From DATLZU01 sp035573855 (GTDB lineage: Bacteria; Nitrospirota; Nitrospiria; Nitrospirales; Nitrospiraceae), in assembly GCA_035573855.1 (NCBI GenBank), contig DATLZU010000025.1:1-61214 (forward strand): a stretch of DNA of 61,214 bases, read 5' to 3'. Position numbers and translations under genes: made by a program. Under the pieces are notes generated by a model. The model worked only from the letters and a program-made list of their open reading frames with translations, did not search any database and had not been told where the DNA came from. Below, one piece after another: positions 34,361 through 41,574 of this stretch (positions within the stretch are counted from its first letter, which is position 1; each line of letters opens with the position of its first letter).

Positions 34361-34867
34361 TCAGCGACCTCGATGGATGTCGACCAGCACATTATCGGCA
34401 TCGAGTTCGATCGTGATAGGCATGCCTTCCTGCAGCACAGAGAGCTTGCTGCCGGCCAGCGGATCGACTTCATAACTGGCCAGCCCCTCCGGGGTCGAGA
34501 GCTGAATTTCGCTCCAGTAGGGATCGGAGTAACGGACCATGCCGGCGATGAAGCGATGCTCCGGGAAAAACCGATCCGTGCGCGAGACGTCGATCAGCAC
34601 ATTGCCCGAATCCACCAACAGATTGACCGGCTCCCCGACCTTCGCCTCATGGAGCCCCACCCGATCCGCTTTCGCCGGGCTGATCGTCCGAGGCTGCAGG
34701 CCCTTCTCGGTTTTCACAAAGAGAACCCCCGACTGGATTTTGGCAATCACTCCGCTGAACCCGTAATGGGCGGCTTGAACGAACGGCGTCATGGGCTCGG
34801 CTTTCCCCGGCGCAACCCCCATCGCCAGGAACACCCCCGTCAGAAGCACAGAGAGAACGTGTCGCAT
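34361..34867 (-). CDS. Exported protein with an internal duplication, unknown function
   Basis: 168 aa. Signal peptide ending near GKA (residue 23). The mature part has two similar halves, ending in GEPVNLLVDSGNVLIDVSR (near residue 95) and GMPITIELDADNVLVDIHR (C-terminus), which looks like a duplicated small beta domain. I cannot name the family. It lies with three other small exported proteins on the same strand. Confidence 0.75.
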   Translation of the reverse strand: MRHVLSVLLTGVFLAMGVAPGKAEPMTPFVQAAHYGFSGVIAKIQSGVLFVKTEKGLQPRTISPAKADRVGLHEAKVGEPVNLLVDSGNVLIDVSRTDRFFPEHRFIAGMVRYSDPYWSEIQLSTPEGLASYEVDPLAGSKLSVLQEGMPITIELDADNVLVDIHRGR

Positions 34868-34965
34868 AACCTCACCTCTTGCCTTTCCCGAAGGGAAGGC
34901 GGGCCGGCTTGGTTCGCCAGACCCGCCTCTTCCGCATCGCCTTGCACGGAACAGTGTGATAGACC

Positions 34966-35337
34966 TCAGAACCCTCCACCCGGCGGAGGCGGGACTGAAA
35001 TCCCGTATTCCTGAACCGGCGTGACCATCAGGGCGAAGTTGAGCAGCTCATCGGCCGCAATGTCGTTGATGCCGTGCTCGCGATTCCGCAGCATCTTGAA
35101 CCACTTGCCCATCTCGGTCCGCACAGTGCGTTGATCGCCACGCGCCAGAGCCTCCTTCACCAGTGTAAGCTTCTCCTGGTAGGGCTGCCAGTTCGACGTC
35201 GGATAATTGGTCTTGTAGAAACTGACGGAATTGGCGATCTCGTCCACCCACGTGGGTTGGGCGAGCGTAAGACCCACAGAACACAGCAACAGCGCGCAGG
35301 CGCCGAACGTCACCACGGACAGTCTCATCCTGTTCAT
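34966..35337 (-). CDS. Small exported protein, paralogue A of the W-V-[DE]-E-I family
   Basis: 123 aa or less: a signal peptide ending at TLAQ, then about 95 residues starting TWVDEIANSVSFYKTN and containing YQEKLTLVKEALARGDQ, KMLRNREHGINDIAADEL and NFAL, with a Pro/Gly-rich end (PPPPGGGF). GGAGG lies 5 bases before ATG 35337; the frame runs back to 35367 without a better start. It is clearly homologous to the protein at 35884-36387 and I know no name for the family. Confidence 0.75.
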   Translation of the reverse strand: MNRMRLSVVTFGACALLLCSVGLTLAQPTWVDEIANSVSFYKTNYPTSNWQPYQEKLTLVKEALARGDQRTVRTEMGKWFKMLRNREHGINDIAADELLNFALMVTPVQEYGISVPPPPGGGF

Positions 35338-35397
35338 GTGCCCCTCCTTCTGCTGTCCCACGACCATTTCCCGGCCGACCGGATTCGGCCGCTTCGC

Positions 35398-35727
35398 TCA
35401 AAATGAAACGGAAGACTGGATGTCCGATTCTCTCGCGTTCTCGAAGTCGGCGAGGTCCGGGCCCTTCAGGCTCTTCAAATCGATGTGGAACGTCTCGCTG
35501 TCCGGCACCTTCATCGGTTGTTCAGCGCCTTTCCCGAGTTCGCCCGGCATCGCCTCGGTCGACTTCGAGGTTGACTCCTGGCCCGGCTTGTCTTTCTTGA
35601 TCTCGGCCGGAGAACCGGTCATCGTGCCCGACGGTTCCGCCGCGAGCGCGACCGGCGCCAGCGTGAACCAGACCGCGACGAGCGCCACCGTCATTAGGGT
35701 CAGGCCTATGATGTGACTGTCTCTCAT
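35398..35727 (-). CDS. Small exported polar protein
   Basis: 109 aa. Signal peptide to about residue 30 (LAPVALAAEP), then a Lys/Glu/Ser-rich low-complexity region and a C-terminal segment with FHIDLKSLKGPDLADFENARES. A perfect GGAGGTGA sequence is placed for ATG 35727. The frame extends to 35883 but without a better start. Located between the two paralogues of the W-V-[DE]-E-I family; function unknown. Confidence 0.7.
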   Translation of the reverse strand: MRDSHIIGLTLMTVALVAVWFTLAPVALAAEPSGTMTGSPAEIKKDKPGQESTSKSTEAMPGELGKGAEQPMKVPDSETFHIDLKSLKGPDLADFENARESDIQSSVSF

Positions 35728-35840
35728 GGTGCTCACCTCCTCGTGTTGGCAGAGATTGTGTTGACGCATGGCCTGTGCCCCGGCCTCGCTGGTCGTCTGT
35801 TTACTGTAATCACGGATAGAACGCGCGGCCATCGCCGGAA

Positions 35841-35870
35841 GGGTGGATTTTCTATCGCCCGATCGGGTGA
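35841..35870. promoter_or_regulatory. Paired GGGTG direct repeat, copy C
   Basis: GGGTGGATTTT and CGGGTGA with the two GGGTG cores exactly 24 bases apart, in the gap between the 167-aa and 109-aa exported proteins. A closely similar arrangement with the same 24-base period is at 36634-36663. It includes a CCCGATCGGG palindrome. It could be a regulator site or a transcript-end structure. Confidence 0.4.
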
Positions 35871-35883
35871 TGGCCGCACACAC

Positions 35884-36387
35884 TCATCCGGCGGCTCCGG
35901 GATCGTACACGTCGTCGATCCAATAGTCGCAGCCTCCCTCCTTGCACGGAGGCCCGCCCTCGTAGGGCGTCTGTACGGTATGATCGGGGACGCTCATCGG
36001 CCTTTCATTGCTGATTCCCAGCTCGATCGCGCCCGCCGTCGTACCCGGCTCCGCTGGCCGGACACCCAACGTAAAGTTGTACAGTTCATCCGCCGCGACG
36101 TCGCTGATGCCGTGCGCCCGCTCCTGAAGCATCCTCAAAAAGCGGTCCGTTTCCAGCTTCACCCGGTGTTGATCGCCGCGGAGCAGGCTCTCATGAATTC
36201 TGGCCAACTGCTCTTGATAAGGGGTGAAATCCGAAGCGGGGTTGTTCGCCTTCTCAAAGGCCACCATGTTCTGGATTTCCTCCACCCAGGTGCCTGCGGA
36301 GAACGCCGGTCCCGCGAAGAGCAGGCACCAGGCGCCTGCCATGGCCAGCAGCAGAGCAGCTCGTCGTCGAATCGCCTGTGTGTTCAT
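35884..36387 (-). CDS. Small exported protein, paralogue B of the W-V-[DE]-E-I family
   Basis: 167 aa from ATG 36387, with AAGGAGG 5 bases upstream. Signal peptide ending near FSA. The mature part aligns with paralogue A: TWVEEIQNMVAFEKAN, YQEQLARIHESLLRGDQ, RMLQERAHGISDVAADEL and NFTLG. It has an additional tail of about 55 residues with two cysteines (PPCKEGGCDYW). Function unknown; the shared motifs and location point to a common envelope role. Confidence 0.78.
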   Translation of the reverse strand: MNTQAIRRRAALLLAMAGAWCLLFAGPAFSAGTWVEEIQNMVAFEKANNPASDFTPYQEQLARIHESLLRGDQHRVKLETDRFLRMLQERAHGISDVAADELYNFTLGVRPAEPGTTAGAIELGISNERPMSVPDHTVQTPYEGGPPCKEGGCDYWIDDVYDPGAAG

Positions 36388-36706
36388 TTCGGCCTCCTTG
36401 TGATTCATTTGCCCGACTAGTGCTCATTCTCTCAACCTCTCAACGTTCTCGTCCGTCGACAACCGCGGGCGCCTCGGCCTCGCCGGCGTCATCGCGCGAC
36501 CGTCCCTCTTCGGCGGCGCGCGGGTCCTCGCACAAGGCGCCTTCGGCACCATGTCATCCCCTTCTCCGGTGACAACTCCGCCTGACGCAGCGGTCATCAT
36601 AGGCAGCGGAAGCCCGACGGCCTATTCCCACGAGGGTGGATTTTTTCTCCATCGTTCGGGTGAGGAAACGGGAAGAGAAGAGAGGACGAGAAGGAACAGA
36701 CTGCGC
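36388..36706. other. Intergenic region between an exported protein gene and the NarL-type regulator
   Basis: 319 bases with no convincing gene. It holds the GGGTG direct repeat pair at 36634-36663 and a stretch of CT-rich sequence. A plus-strand 64-codon frame at 36378 is low-complexity and has no ribosome site. Confidence 0.6.
36634..36663. promoter_or_regulatory. Paired GGGTG direct repeat, copy B
   Basis: GGGTGGATTTTTT and CGGGTGA with cores 24 bases apart, matching the copy at 35841-35870 in order, spacing and the intervening T-run. It lies 44 bases past the stop of the NarL-type regulator and about 247 bases upstream of the 167-aa exported protein start. A single related half (tctatcc, then GGGTGA at 41196-41201) lies before the 320-aa membrane protein. 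Confidence 0.45.
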
Positions 36707-37351
36707 TTATTTCGCGTTTAGGTACGCGAGCACCGCTTCCACGCGGCCGGCGACGCCGAGCTTGCGGTAGATGTGATGGAGATGGGTCTTGACCGTGTCG
36801 GCGGAGACGCACAACTGGTCGGCGATTTCCTTGTTCCCGCGCCCCGCAGCGGCAAACGCCAGGATCTCACGTTCCCGCTCGGTGAGCGCCGCGAGCCCGC
36901 CCGGTTCCTCCGCGCGGGCTCGGTTCATGGCGGCGAAGGCCGTCCGCGCGAACCCGTCCGGCATGAAGGGCGAAAGCACCGTTTCACCCCGCGCGCTGGC
37001 GCGGATGATCCGGAGAAACTCCTGGTGGTCGGCATCCTTGAGGATGTAACCGCAGGCGCCGGCGCGGACCGCCGCGACGATCCGCGCATCGTCGTCGTGC
37101 ACGGACAGCATCAACACTTTGGTCTCCGGTAGGCAGCCGCGGATCAACCGTGTGGCGGTCACGCCGTCGAGCTTCGGCATGTCCACGTCCATCAGCACGA
37201 TGTCGGGCTTGAGACGCGTGACGAGATCGAAGGCTTCCCGGCCGTCGGTCGCCTCGCCGAGCACGGACAGATCCGGCTCCCGTTCCAGCAGCAGACGCAG
37301 GCTCTGTCGAAACAACCGCTGATCCTCGGCGATCACGAGGGTAATAGGCAT
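36707..37351 (-). CDS. NarL/LuxR-type response regulator
   Basis: 214 aa. Receiver domain with Asp55 (IVLMDVDMP) and Lys in YILKDAD; C-terminal LuxR helix-turn-helix (LTEREREILAFAAAGRGNKEIADQL, then DTVKTHLHHIYRKL). It should bind DNA as a dimer when phosphorylated. The start overlaps the end of the histidine kinase gene by 19 bases, so it is that kinase's partner. Confidence 0.95.
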   Translation of the reverse strand: MPITLVIAEDQRLFRQSLRLLLEREPDLSVLGEATDGREAFDLVTRLKPDIVLMDVDMPKLDGVTATRLIRGCLPETKVLMLSVHDDDARIVAAVRAGACGYILKDADHQEFLRIIRASARGETVLSPFMPDGFARTAFAAMNRARAEEPGGLAALTEREREILAFAAAGRGNKEIADQLCVSADTVKTHLHHIYRKLGVAGRVEAVLAYLNAK

Positions 37352-39636
37352 GGTGCCTCTTGATTGGCCGGCAAGAGAATCGAAAACACCGCTCCGCCTT
37401 CGGGACGGTTCGCCGCCCAGATTCGGCCGTGATGGGCCTCCGCCACCAGCCAGCAGAAGTGCAGTCCTAGCCCCCGCCCGATCCGCAAGTCGCGGCCGTC
37501 CTTCTTGCGGAAAAACATCTCGAACAGATGCGGCAAGTCCTCGGGTCCGATCCCGGGGCCCTCATCTTCGACGCGGATCAAGACTGCCGACTCGACCCGG
37601 CCAGGCCCTTCCACATGCAGGTCGACTTCCGGCTGCGCTTCGAGCGTGACCGTAACGCGGCTCTCTGGTGGGGAATACTTGAGTGCGTTGTGGATCAAAT
37701 TCATGGCGACCCGCTGCAGCCGGCGGCGGTCCGCCGTCATCCAGACCTCCTCGCGCGGCACGCGCAGACGAATGGTGACAGCTCTCGCTTCCGCTTCGCT
37801 CCGGAACAGTTGCACCACTTCTCCCAACGCCGCATTGACGGAGAACCGGGAGGTAATGAGCGGGAGACCGGAATAGCTCTCCTGATAGACGTCCAGCATA
37901 TCGTTGATCATGCCCAGCAACAGGTCCGTGGTGAACCGCAGATCCTGAAACCAACGCCGCTGGGGTTCGGCCTGCAGTTCCTCCCGCTGCCCGAGCAGCT
38001 CCAGCGTTTTCTTGATCCCCGCCAGGGGATTCCGGATATCGTGCGCGAACATCGAGGCGAACTGACTGAGCGAGGCGAGCCGCTCGGACCGCAACAGTTG
38101 CTCTTCCAACCGTTTTTTCTCCGTCACATCGCTCAATTGCAGCATGATGGAGACGCCGGCCCCGGCCTGTTCGACGAGAACGAGATCCGTTTCCATCACC
38201 AGCACGGCGCCGCCCGGCGTCCGCACTCGCAGGACCGTCGCGGTGGTCTCTGCGCCGGTCTCCAGAACTTTCCGGAAGGCTTTTAGAAACGCCGCGCGGT
38301 CCGCCTCGACGAAAAGGCGCTCCGCTTGCACGCCGACCAACTCGTCAGCCCGCCGGTTCAACTTCATCTCGGCTCGGCGATTCGCGCCCCGCACGATCCC
38401 TTCGGCATCGACGAGGAGCTTGGCATCGACCGAATGGTTCCAGAGCATGCGGTAGTGCGCTTCGGACGTCGCCATCTCGCGATTCGCTTTCTCCAGTTCT
38501 TCGACGTATCTCCGCCTCTCCTCGGATGCGCGCGCCAGCCGCTCGGTGAGATCGGCGAAGCTGGCCGCTAGGGTGTCGATCTCGACGATTCCCGAGGGTT
38601 CAGTGGAGAGCGGCGGAGGGGGAGACTCCTGCCCGATCGATCGCACATGTTCCACCAACGTGTTGATCGGCTTGACGATTCGACGCGCCAACCGCCATCG
38701 GAACAGGGCGACAAGGGCGACCGCGCCGACCCAGAATGCGGCGAGCTTCCCCATCAACACGACCAACGGAGCGTAGGTCTCCCGAGGATCCTGCCTCACC
38801 AGGACGTACCACATCCCGTCCGGCACAATCTCGGCTGGCAACGAAACCGGTGCGATCCCCACGATGCCGCCGCGGTTCCCGTGCGTATCGCTGTCCACTT
38901 CCAGCCACGCGGCGGAACCCTCCCGTACACGGCCGAATCGGTCGCGCAGCGCCTGGATGCCGGTCGCTTTTCGATGCCACGCCGGCGGAAGCACGGAACA
39001 AGCCAGAACTTCCCCTTGCTCTCCAACCAGCATCACATGCCCCGTCTCCCCGATCCGACTGCGCAAGATCGACGCGAAGAGTTCATCCTGACCGATGACC
39101 ACCTTTAACGCGCCGAGCACCGCACCGTCTTCGTCGAGAATCGGCGCCGCGACCTCCCAGAAACCGCGTCCCGACTGGTCAAGACGGAGATCCGACGCCC
39201 AGGGTCGCCGTTGCTCGAACACCACCGGCCACCAAGGTTGGCGCTGATAGTACGTCCTCGTCGCCTCGCTCGGGACCCCTCCGACCGAGCGCCCCTGTCG
39301 ATCGATCACCGCCAGCGAACGGAAGTACCGGTGTTGCTCTTCGCGCCATTTGTGAAACACGGGGGCATCCAACGCCAGCCGGGACCCCTGCCTTACGGCG
39401 CTCCGCACATCCGGCAGGGCGCTCAAACGTGCGACCCATTCGACTTCTTTGGCCAGAATCAATCCGACCTTGTCGGCGCTTTGGCGGGCGAGTTCCTGGA
39501 ACGTCAACCCGATCGAAGCCCGAAGGGAGAGCTTCGCCTGCCAGTAGGCATAGGCGAGACCGATCGTGCCCGAAAGCAGACCGATTGAAAGCACGGAGAG
39601 CGTGATCAGACTTTGAAGACTGATCCGCCTGGTCAT
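37333..39636 (-). CDS. Membrane sensor histidine kinase with extracytoplasmic sensor, HAMP and PAS
   Basis: 767 aa. N-terminal span (about 9-32), an extracytoplasmic dCache-like sensor (about 38-295), second span (about 300-320), HAMP, PAS (about 385-510), HisKA with FAHDIRNPLAG and HATPase with NLIHNALKYSP, DEGPGIG and GRGLGL. The kinase core is the classical HisKA type, whereas its partner regulator is NarL-type, which is an uncommon pairing. It overlaps the regulator gene and lies 68 bases after the 53-aa membrane protein, so it is probably in the same transcript as the three-gene membrane cassette. Confidence 0.92.
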   Translation of the reverse strand: MTRRISLQSLITLSVLSIGLLSGTIGLAYAYWQAKLSLRASIGLTFQELARQSADKVGLILAKEVEWVARLSALPDVRSAVRQGSRLALDAPVFHKWREEQHRYFRSLAVIDRQGRSVGGVPSEATRTYYQRQPWWPVVFEQRRPWASDLRLDQSGRGFWEVAAPILDEDGAVLGALKVVIGQDELFASILRSRIGETGHVMLVGEQGEVLACSVLPPAWHRKATGIQALRDRFGRVREGSAAWLEVDSDTHGNRGGIVGIAPVSLPAEIVPDGMWYVLVRQDPRETYAPLVVLMGKLAAFWVGAVALVALFRWRLARRIVKPINTLVEHVRSIGQESPPPPLSTEPSGIVEIDTLAASFADLTERLARASEERRRYVEELEKANREMATSEAHYRMLWNHSVDAKLLVDAEGIVRGANRRAEMKLNRRADELVGVQAERLFVEADRAAFLKAFRKVLETGAETTATVLRVRTPGGAVLVMETDLVLVEQAGAGVSIMLQLSDVTEKKRLEEQLLRSERLASLSQFASMFAHDIRNPLAGIKKTLELLGQREELQAEPQRRWFQDLRFTTDLLLGMINDMLDVYQESYSGLPLITSRFSVNAALGEVVQLFRSEAEARAVTIRLRVPREEVWMTADRRRLQRVAMNLIHNALKYSPPESRVTVTLEAQPEVDLHVEGPGRVESAVLIRVEDEGPGIGPEDLPHLFEMFFRKKDGRDLRIGRGLGLHFCWLVAEAHHGRIWAANRPEGGAVFSILLPANQEAPCLLPS

Positions 39637-39704
39637 GGAAGGACATCGCCGTGGCCGCCGGAATCAATCGATAACAGGCAGGCCGGCCACGCAGAACCGG
39701 GAGG

Positions 39705-39866
39705 TTACGCCGCGCGCCTGGTCTTCTCGTCTGATTCTTCTTCGGCGAGCGACCGGCCGGTGGAGGCGACCGGCCGTCGGTGCTCTGCGTCGCTTTCGCC
39801 GGCCAGAGTGGCGGCCAACACCCAGATCAACGCACACATCGTCGCCAGACCGATGATCTCGACCAT
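39705..39866 (-). CDS. 53-residue membrane peptide of the cassette
   Basis: Begins MVEIIGLATMCALIW; one hydrophobic helix (about 3-20) followed by a charged tail ending TRRAA. AGGTG lies 6 bases before ATG 39866. Too short for most gene callers. Follows the 71-aa gene by 46 bases. A subunit-type accessory peptide of a membrane complex is possible (inference). Confidence 0.6.
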   Translation of the reverse strand: MVEIIGLATMCALIWVLAATLAGESDAEHRRPVASTGRSLAEEESDEKTRRAA

Positions 39867-39912
39867 GGTCGCACCTGATTTGGCGCCGCAAGCCCAATCG
39901 AACGTCCCGCGC

Positions 39913-40128
39913 TTAGGCCGCGTGTTTGCCGCCCGTCCGGGTCGTCTCAGCCTGTTCAGCCGGAAGCTCGCCGACTCCGGTCAGACCATTGAGCGGTTTC
40001 CTCGCCCGGGCATACAGAATTTCCATGCAGACGAAGAACACGACCAACAGGGCGACCAGGCCCGCCGCGATTCCCCAATATCCCCAGGACATCAGCAATT
40101 CGCCCGCGTATGAGGCCAACATTTCCAT
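39913..40128 (-). CDS. 71-residue membrane protein of the cassette
   Basis: One clear span (about 18-38, WGIAAGLVALLVVFFVCMEI) with a short periplasmic N-terminus and a polar tail ending GGKHAA. Not a family I recognise; size and shape resemble small CcoQ/CydX-like accessory subunits, but no motif proves it. AGGGA lies 4 bases before ATG 40128. Confidence 0.65.
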   Translation of the reverse strand: MEMLASYAGELLMSWGYWGIAAGLVALLVVFFVCMEILYARARKPLNGLTGVGELPAEQAETTRTGGKHAA

Positions 40129-40189
40129 CCGTCCCTATTCGCGGCGGAGCGCCGCTCGAGTGTGGCGCTCCGCCGGATCTGTACGCCTC

Positions 40190-41152
40190 CTAAGCCGTCT
40201 TTCGATACACTTGCTGGGCCGGCTCCGGTTGAATTTCGCCGACCGCCACTCCGCGCTCCGGTTCGCCGGACGGCAACCACAGCCCGGCAAGAAACAGCCC
40301 GATCAACCCGAGCGAGGCCGCGAACCAGTAGCCGACCGGAATCTCCGGCCAGGACCGCGGTTCAGTCACCGGGAGGACTGTCCGTCGAGCCAGCGGCTCG
40401 GCTGCATCGAGCCGCGCAAAGAGGTCCGCTCGCAGCTCGGTCCGAATGGCCGCAATGGCCGCGCTGGCGAGCTGCCCCTGGTTCAGGGTCCGTGCCGTGT
40501 CATAGTCAGCTTGGACTTTCGTGACCTGCACAACGGCCGCCCCAACATGCTCCTGCGCCCGCTCGACCGCCCTCGCGCGCTGCCGGCTGGATGTCATGAT
40601 CAGTTGGCCGAGATAGGGCTGCCAGCCGTTTTGGAACTCTTCCTCCATCCGTGCGCCCATGGCCTGCGTCTGCCGAATCATCCGCTTGTTGAACTCGCTC
40701 TCGTCTTGAGCCGCCGAGAGCACGCCGCTCCGCACCCCTCGCCGGGTGAAGTTCACGATCGCCCGGCCCATGACCCCTTGAATGCGACCGGCCTGGTCCG
40801 CCGCGACCTCAGCGGCGTGAGAACGAATCGCCGCAATGTGCCTAAAGGGATCGCTCGTGAGCCAATGTTGGGTCATCGTCGCCCGATTGAATTCCGAGAC
40901 GGCAGTCGCCAGGTTTTCGGCCGCGTCGCGCTCGATCAGATAACTCTCCACGATGGCCTGGCCGAGAGCCGGTTGGACCCACTCCATGCCGGCCATGATG
41001 CCAGTCGAGTGATTCAGCGAGACCATCTCCGGTCTCGGCGCGGCCGCCTCTAAGGTCCCGTTCGCCGAGATGAAGACGGCGTATCCCCCAACCAGTGTTG
41101 CGCAAAGCCCGATCACAACCATCAAATCGACTGGTTCCAGCGTCCGCCTCAT
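40190..41152 (-). CDS. Two-span membrane protein of the cassette, unknown function
   Basis: 320 aa. N-terminal span (about 9-28), a long helical extracytoplasmic region of roughly 210 residues rich in Ala, Gln and Arg, and a C-terminal span (about 270-290). The topology resembles a sensor domain without a transmitter. GGAGG lies 5 bases before ATG 41152; a GTG at 41158 lies inside that site. First gene of an apparent operon running through the 71-aa and 53-aa proteins into the kinase/NarL pair, so its long loop may deliver the signal to the kinase (inference). Confidence 0.72.
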   Translation of the reverse strand: MRRTLEPVDLMVVIGLCATLVGGYAVFISANGTLEAAAPRPEMVSLNHSTGIMAGMEWVQPALGQAIVESYLIERDAAENLATAVSEFNRATMTQHWLTSDPFRHIAAIRSHAAEVAADQAGRIQGVMGRAIVNFTRRGVRSGVLSAAQDESEFNKRMIRQTQAMGARMEEEFQNGWQPYLGQLIMTSSRQRARAVERAQEHVGAAVVQVTKVQADYDTARTLNQGQLASAAIAAIRTELRADLFARLDAAEPLARRTVLPVTEPRSWPEIPVGYWFAASLGLIGLFLAGLWLPSGEPERGVAVGEIQPEPAQQVYRKTA

Positions 41153-41574
41153 GGTCACCTCCCTGCTGTGCGTCCGACGTTTGCTCTATCCATTTGGGTG
41201 ATTAGGACGAATACCCCACCGCTTGCCATCCGTCCACGGTGTTAACTGGAGAAGGCAAGCCAAGTGCCTGGCGCGAGTCCGTGAAACTCGTTGATCTGTC
41301 GAGAACTCTGCGAATTCCTACCTTTTTGTCTTGGTTGATTCCCACCAGATGCGCGTCAAATCCACCACCATGAACTTTTAAAAGGCGCCGCACCGTTGGC
41401 ACCGTTTTTGACCTGAGACCTCAATACAGCACACGGTTATCCAGGGTCTGCGCTCGCAGCAGCCATTCTTTCCGCTTCTTTCAGACAGAGTCGGCGACCA
41501 TCCCGTTCGGCGGACGCTAGGGCCGAACGGCCCTAGGCAGATGCGCAGTTCAGCAGTATCGTATTCATATCTCT
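41153..41574. other. Divergent intergenic region between the membrane cassette and the second two-component system
   Basis: 422 bases with no convincing gene; a minus-strand 66-codon frame at 41202-41402 has no ribosome site and no recognisable product. Holds a perfect dyad at 41517-41536 and a half-motif GGGTGA at 41196-41201. Promoters for both directions must be here. Confidence 0.65.
41517..41536. promoter_or_regulatory. Perfect dyad upstream of a sensor kinase gene
   Basis: CTAGGGCC, GAAC, GGCCCTAG: 8-bp perfect inverted repeat with a 4-base centre, ending 38 bases before ATG 41575. Could be an operator for the NarL-type regulator encoded downstream, or an RNA hairpin near the ribosome site; no T-run follows it. 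Confidence 0.5.

Noticed and set aside
41181..41400. Possible riboswitch in the region before the 320-aa protein
   Set aside because: I looked for c-di-GMP, cobalamin and glycine riboswitch signatures on both strands and saw none.
41202..41402. 66-codon minus-strand frame in the divergent intergenic region
   Set aside because: No ribosome site, and sequence has no coding character; region more likely regulatory.
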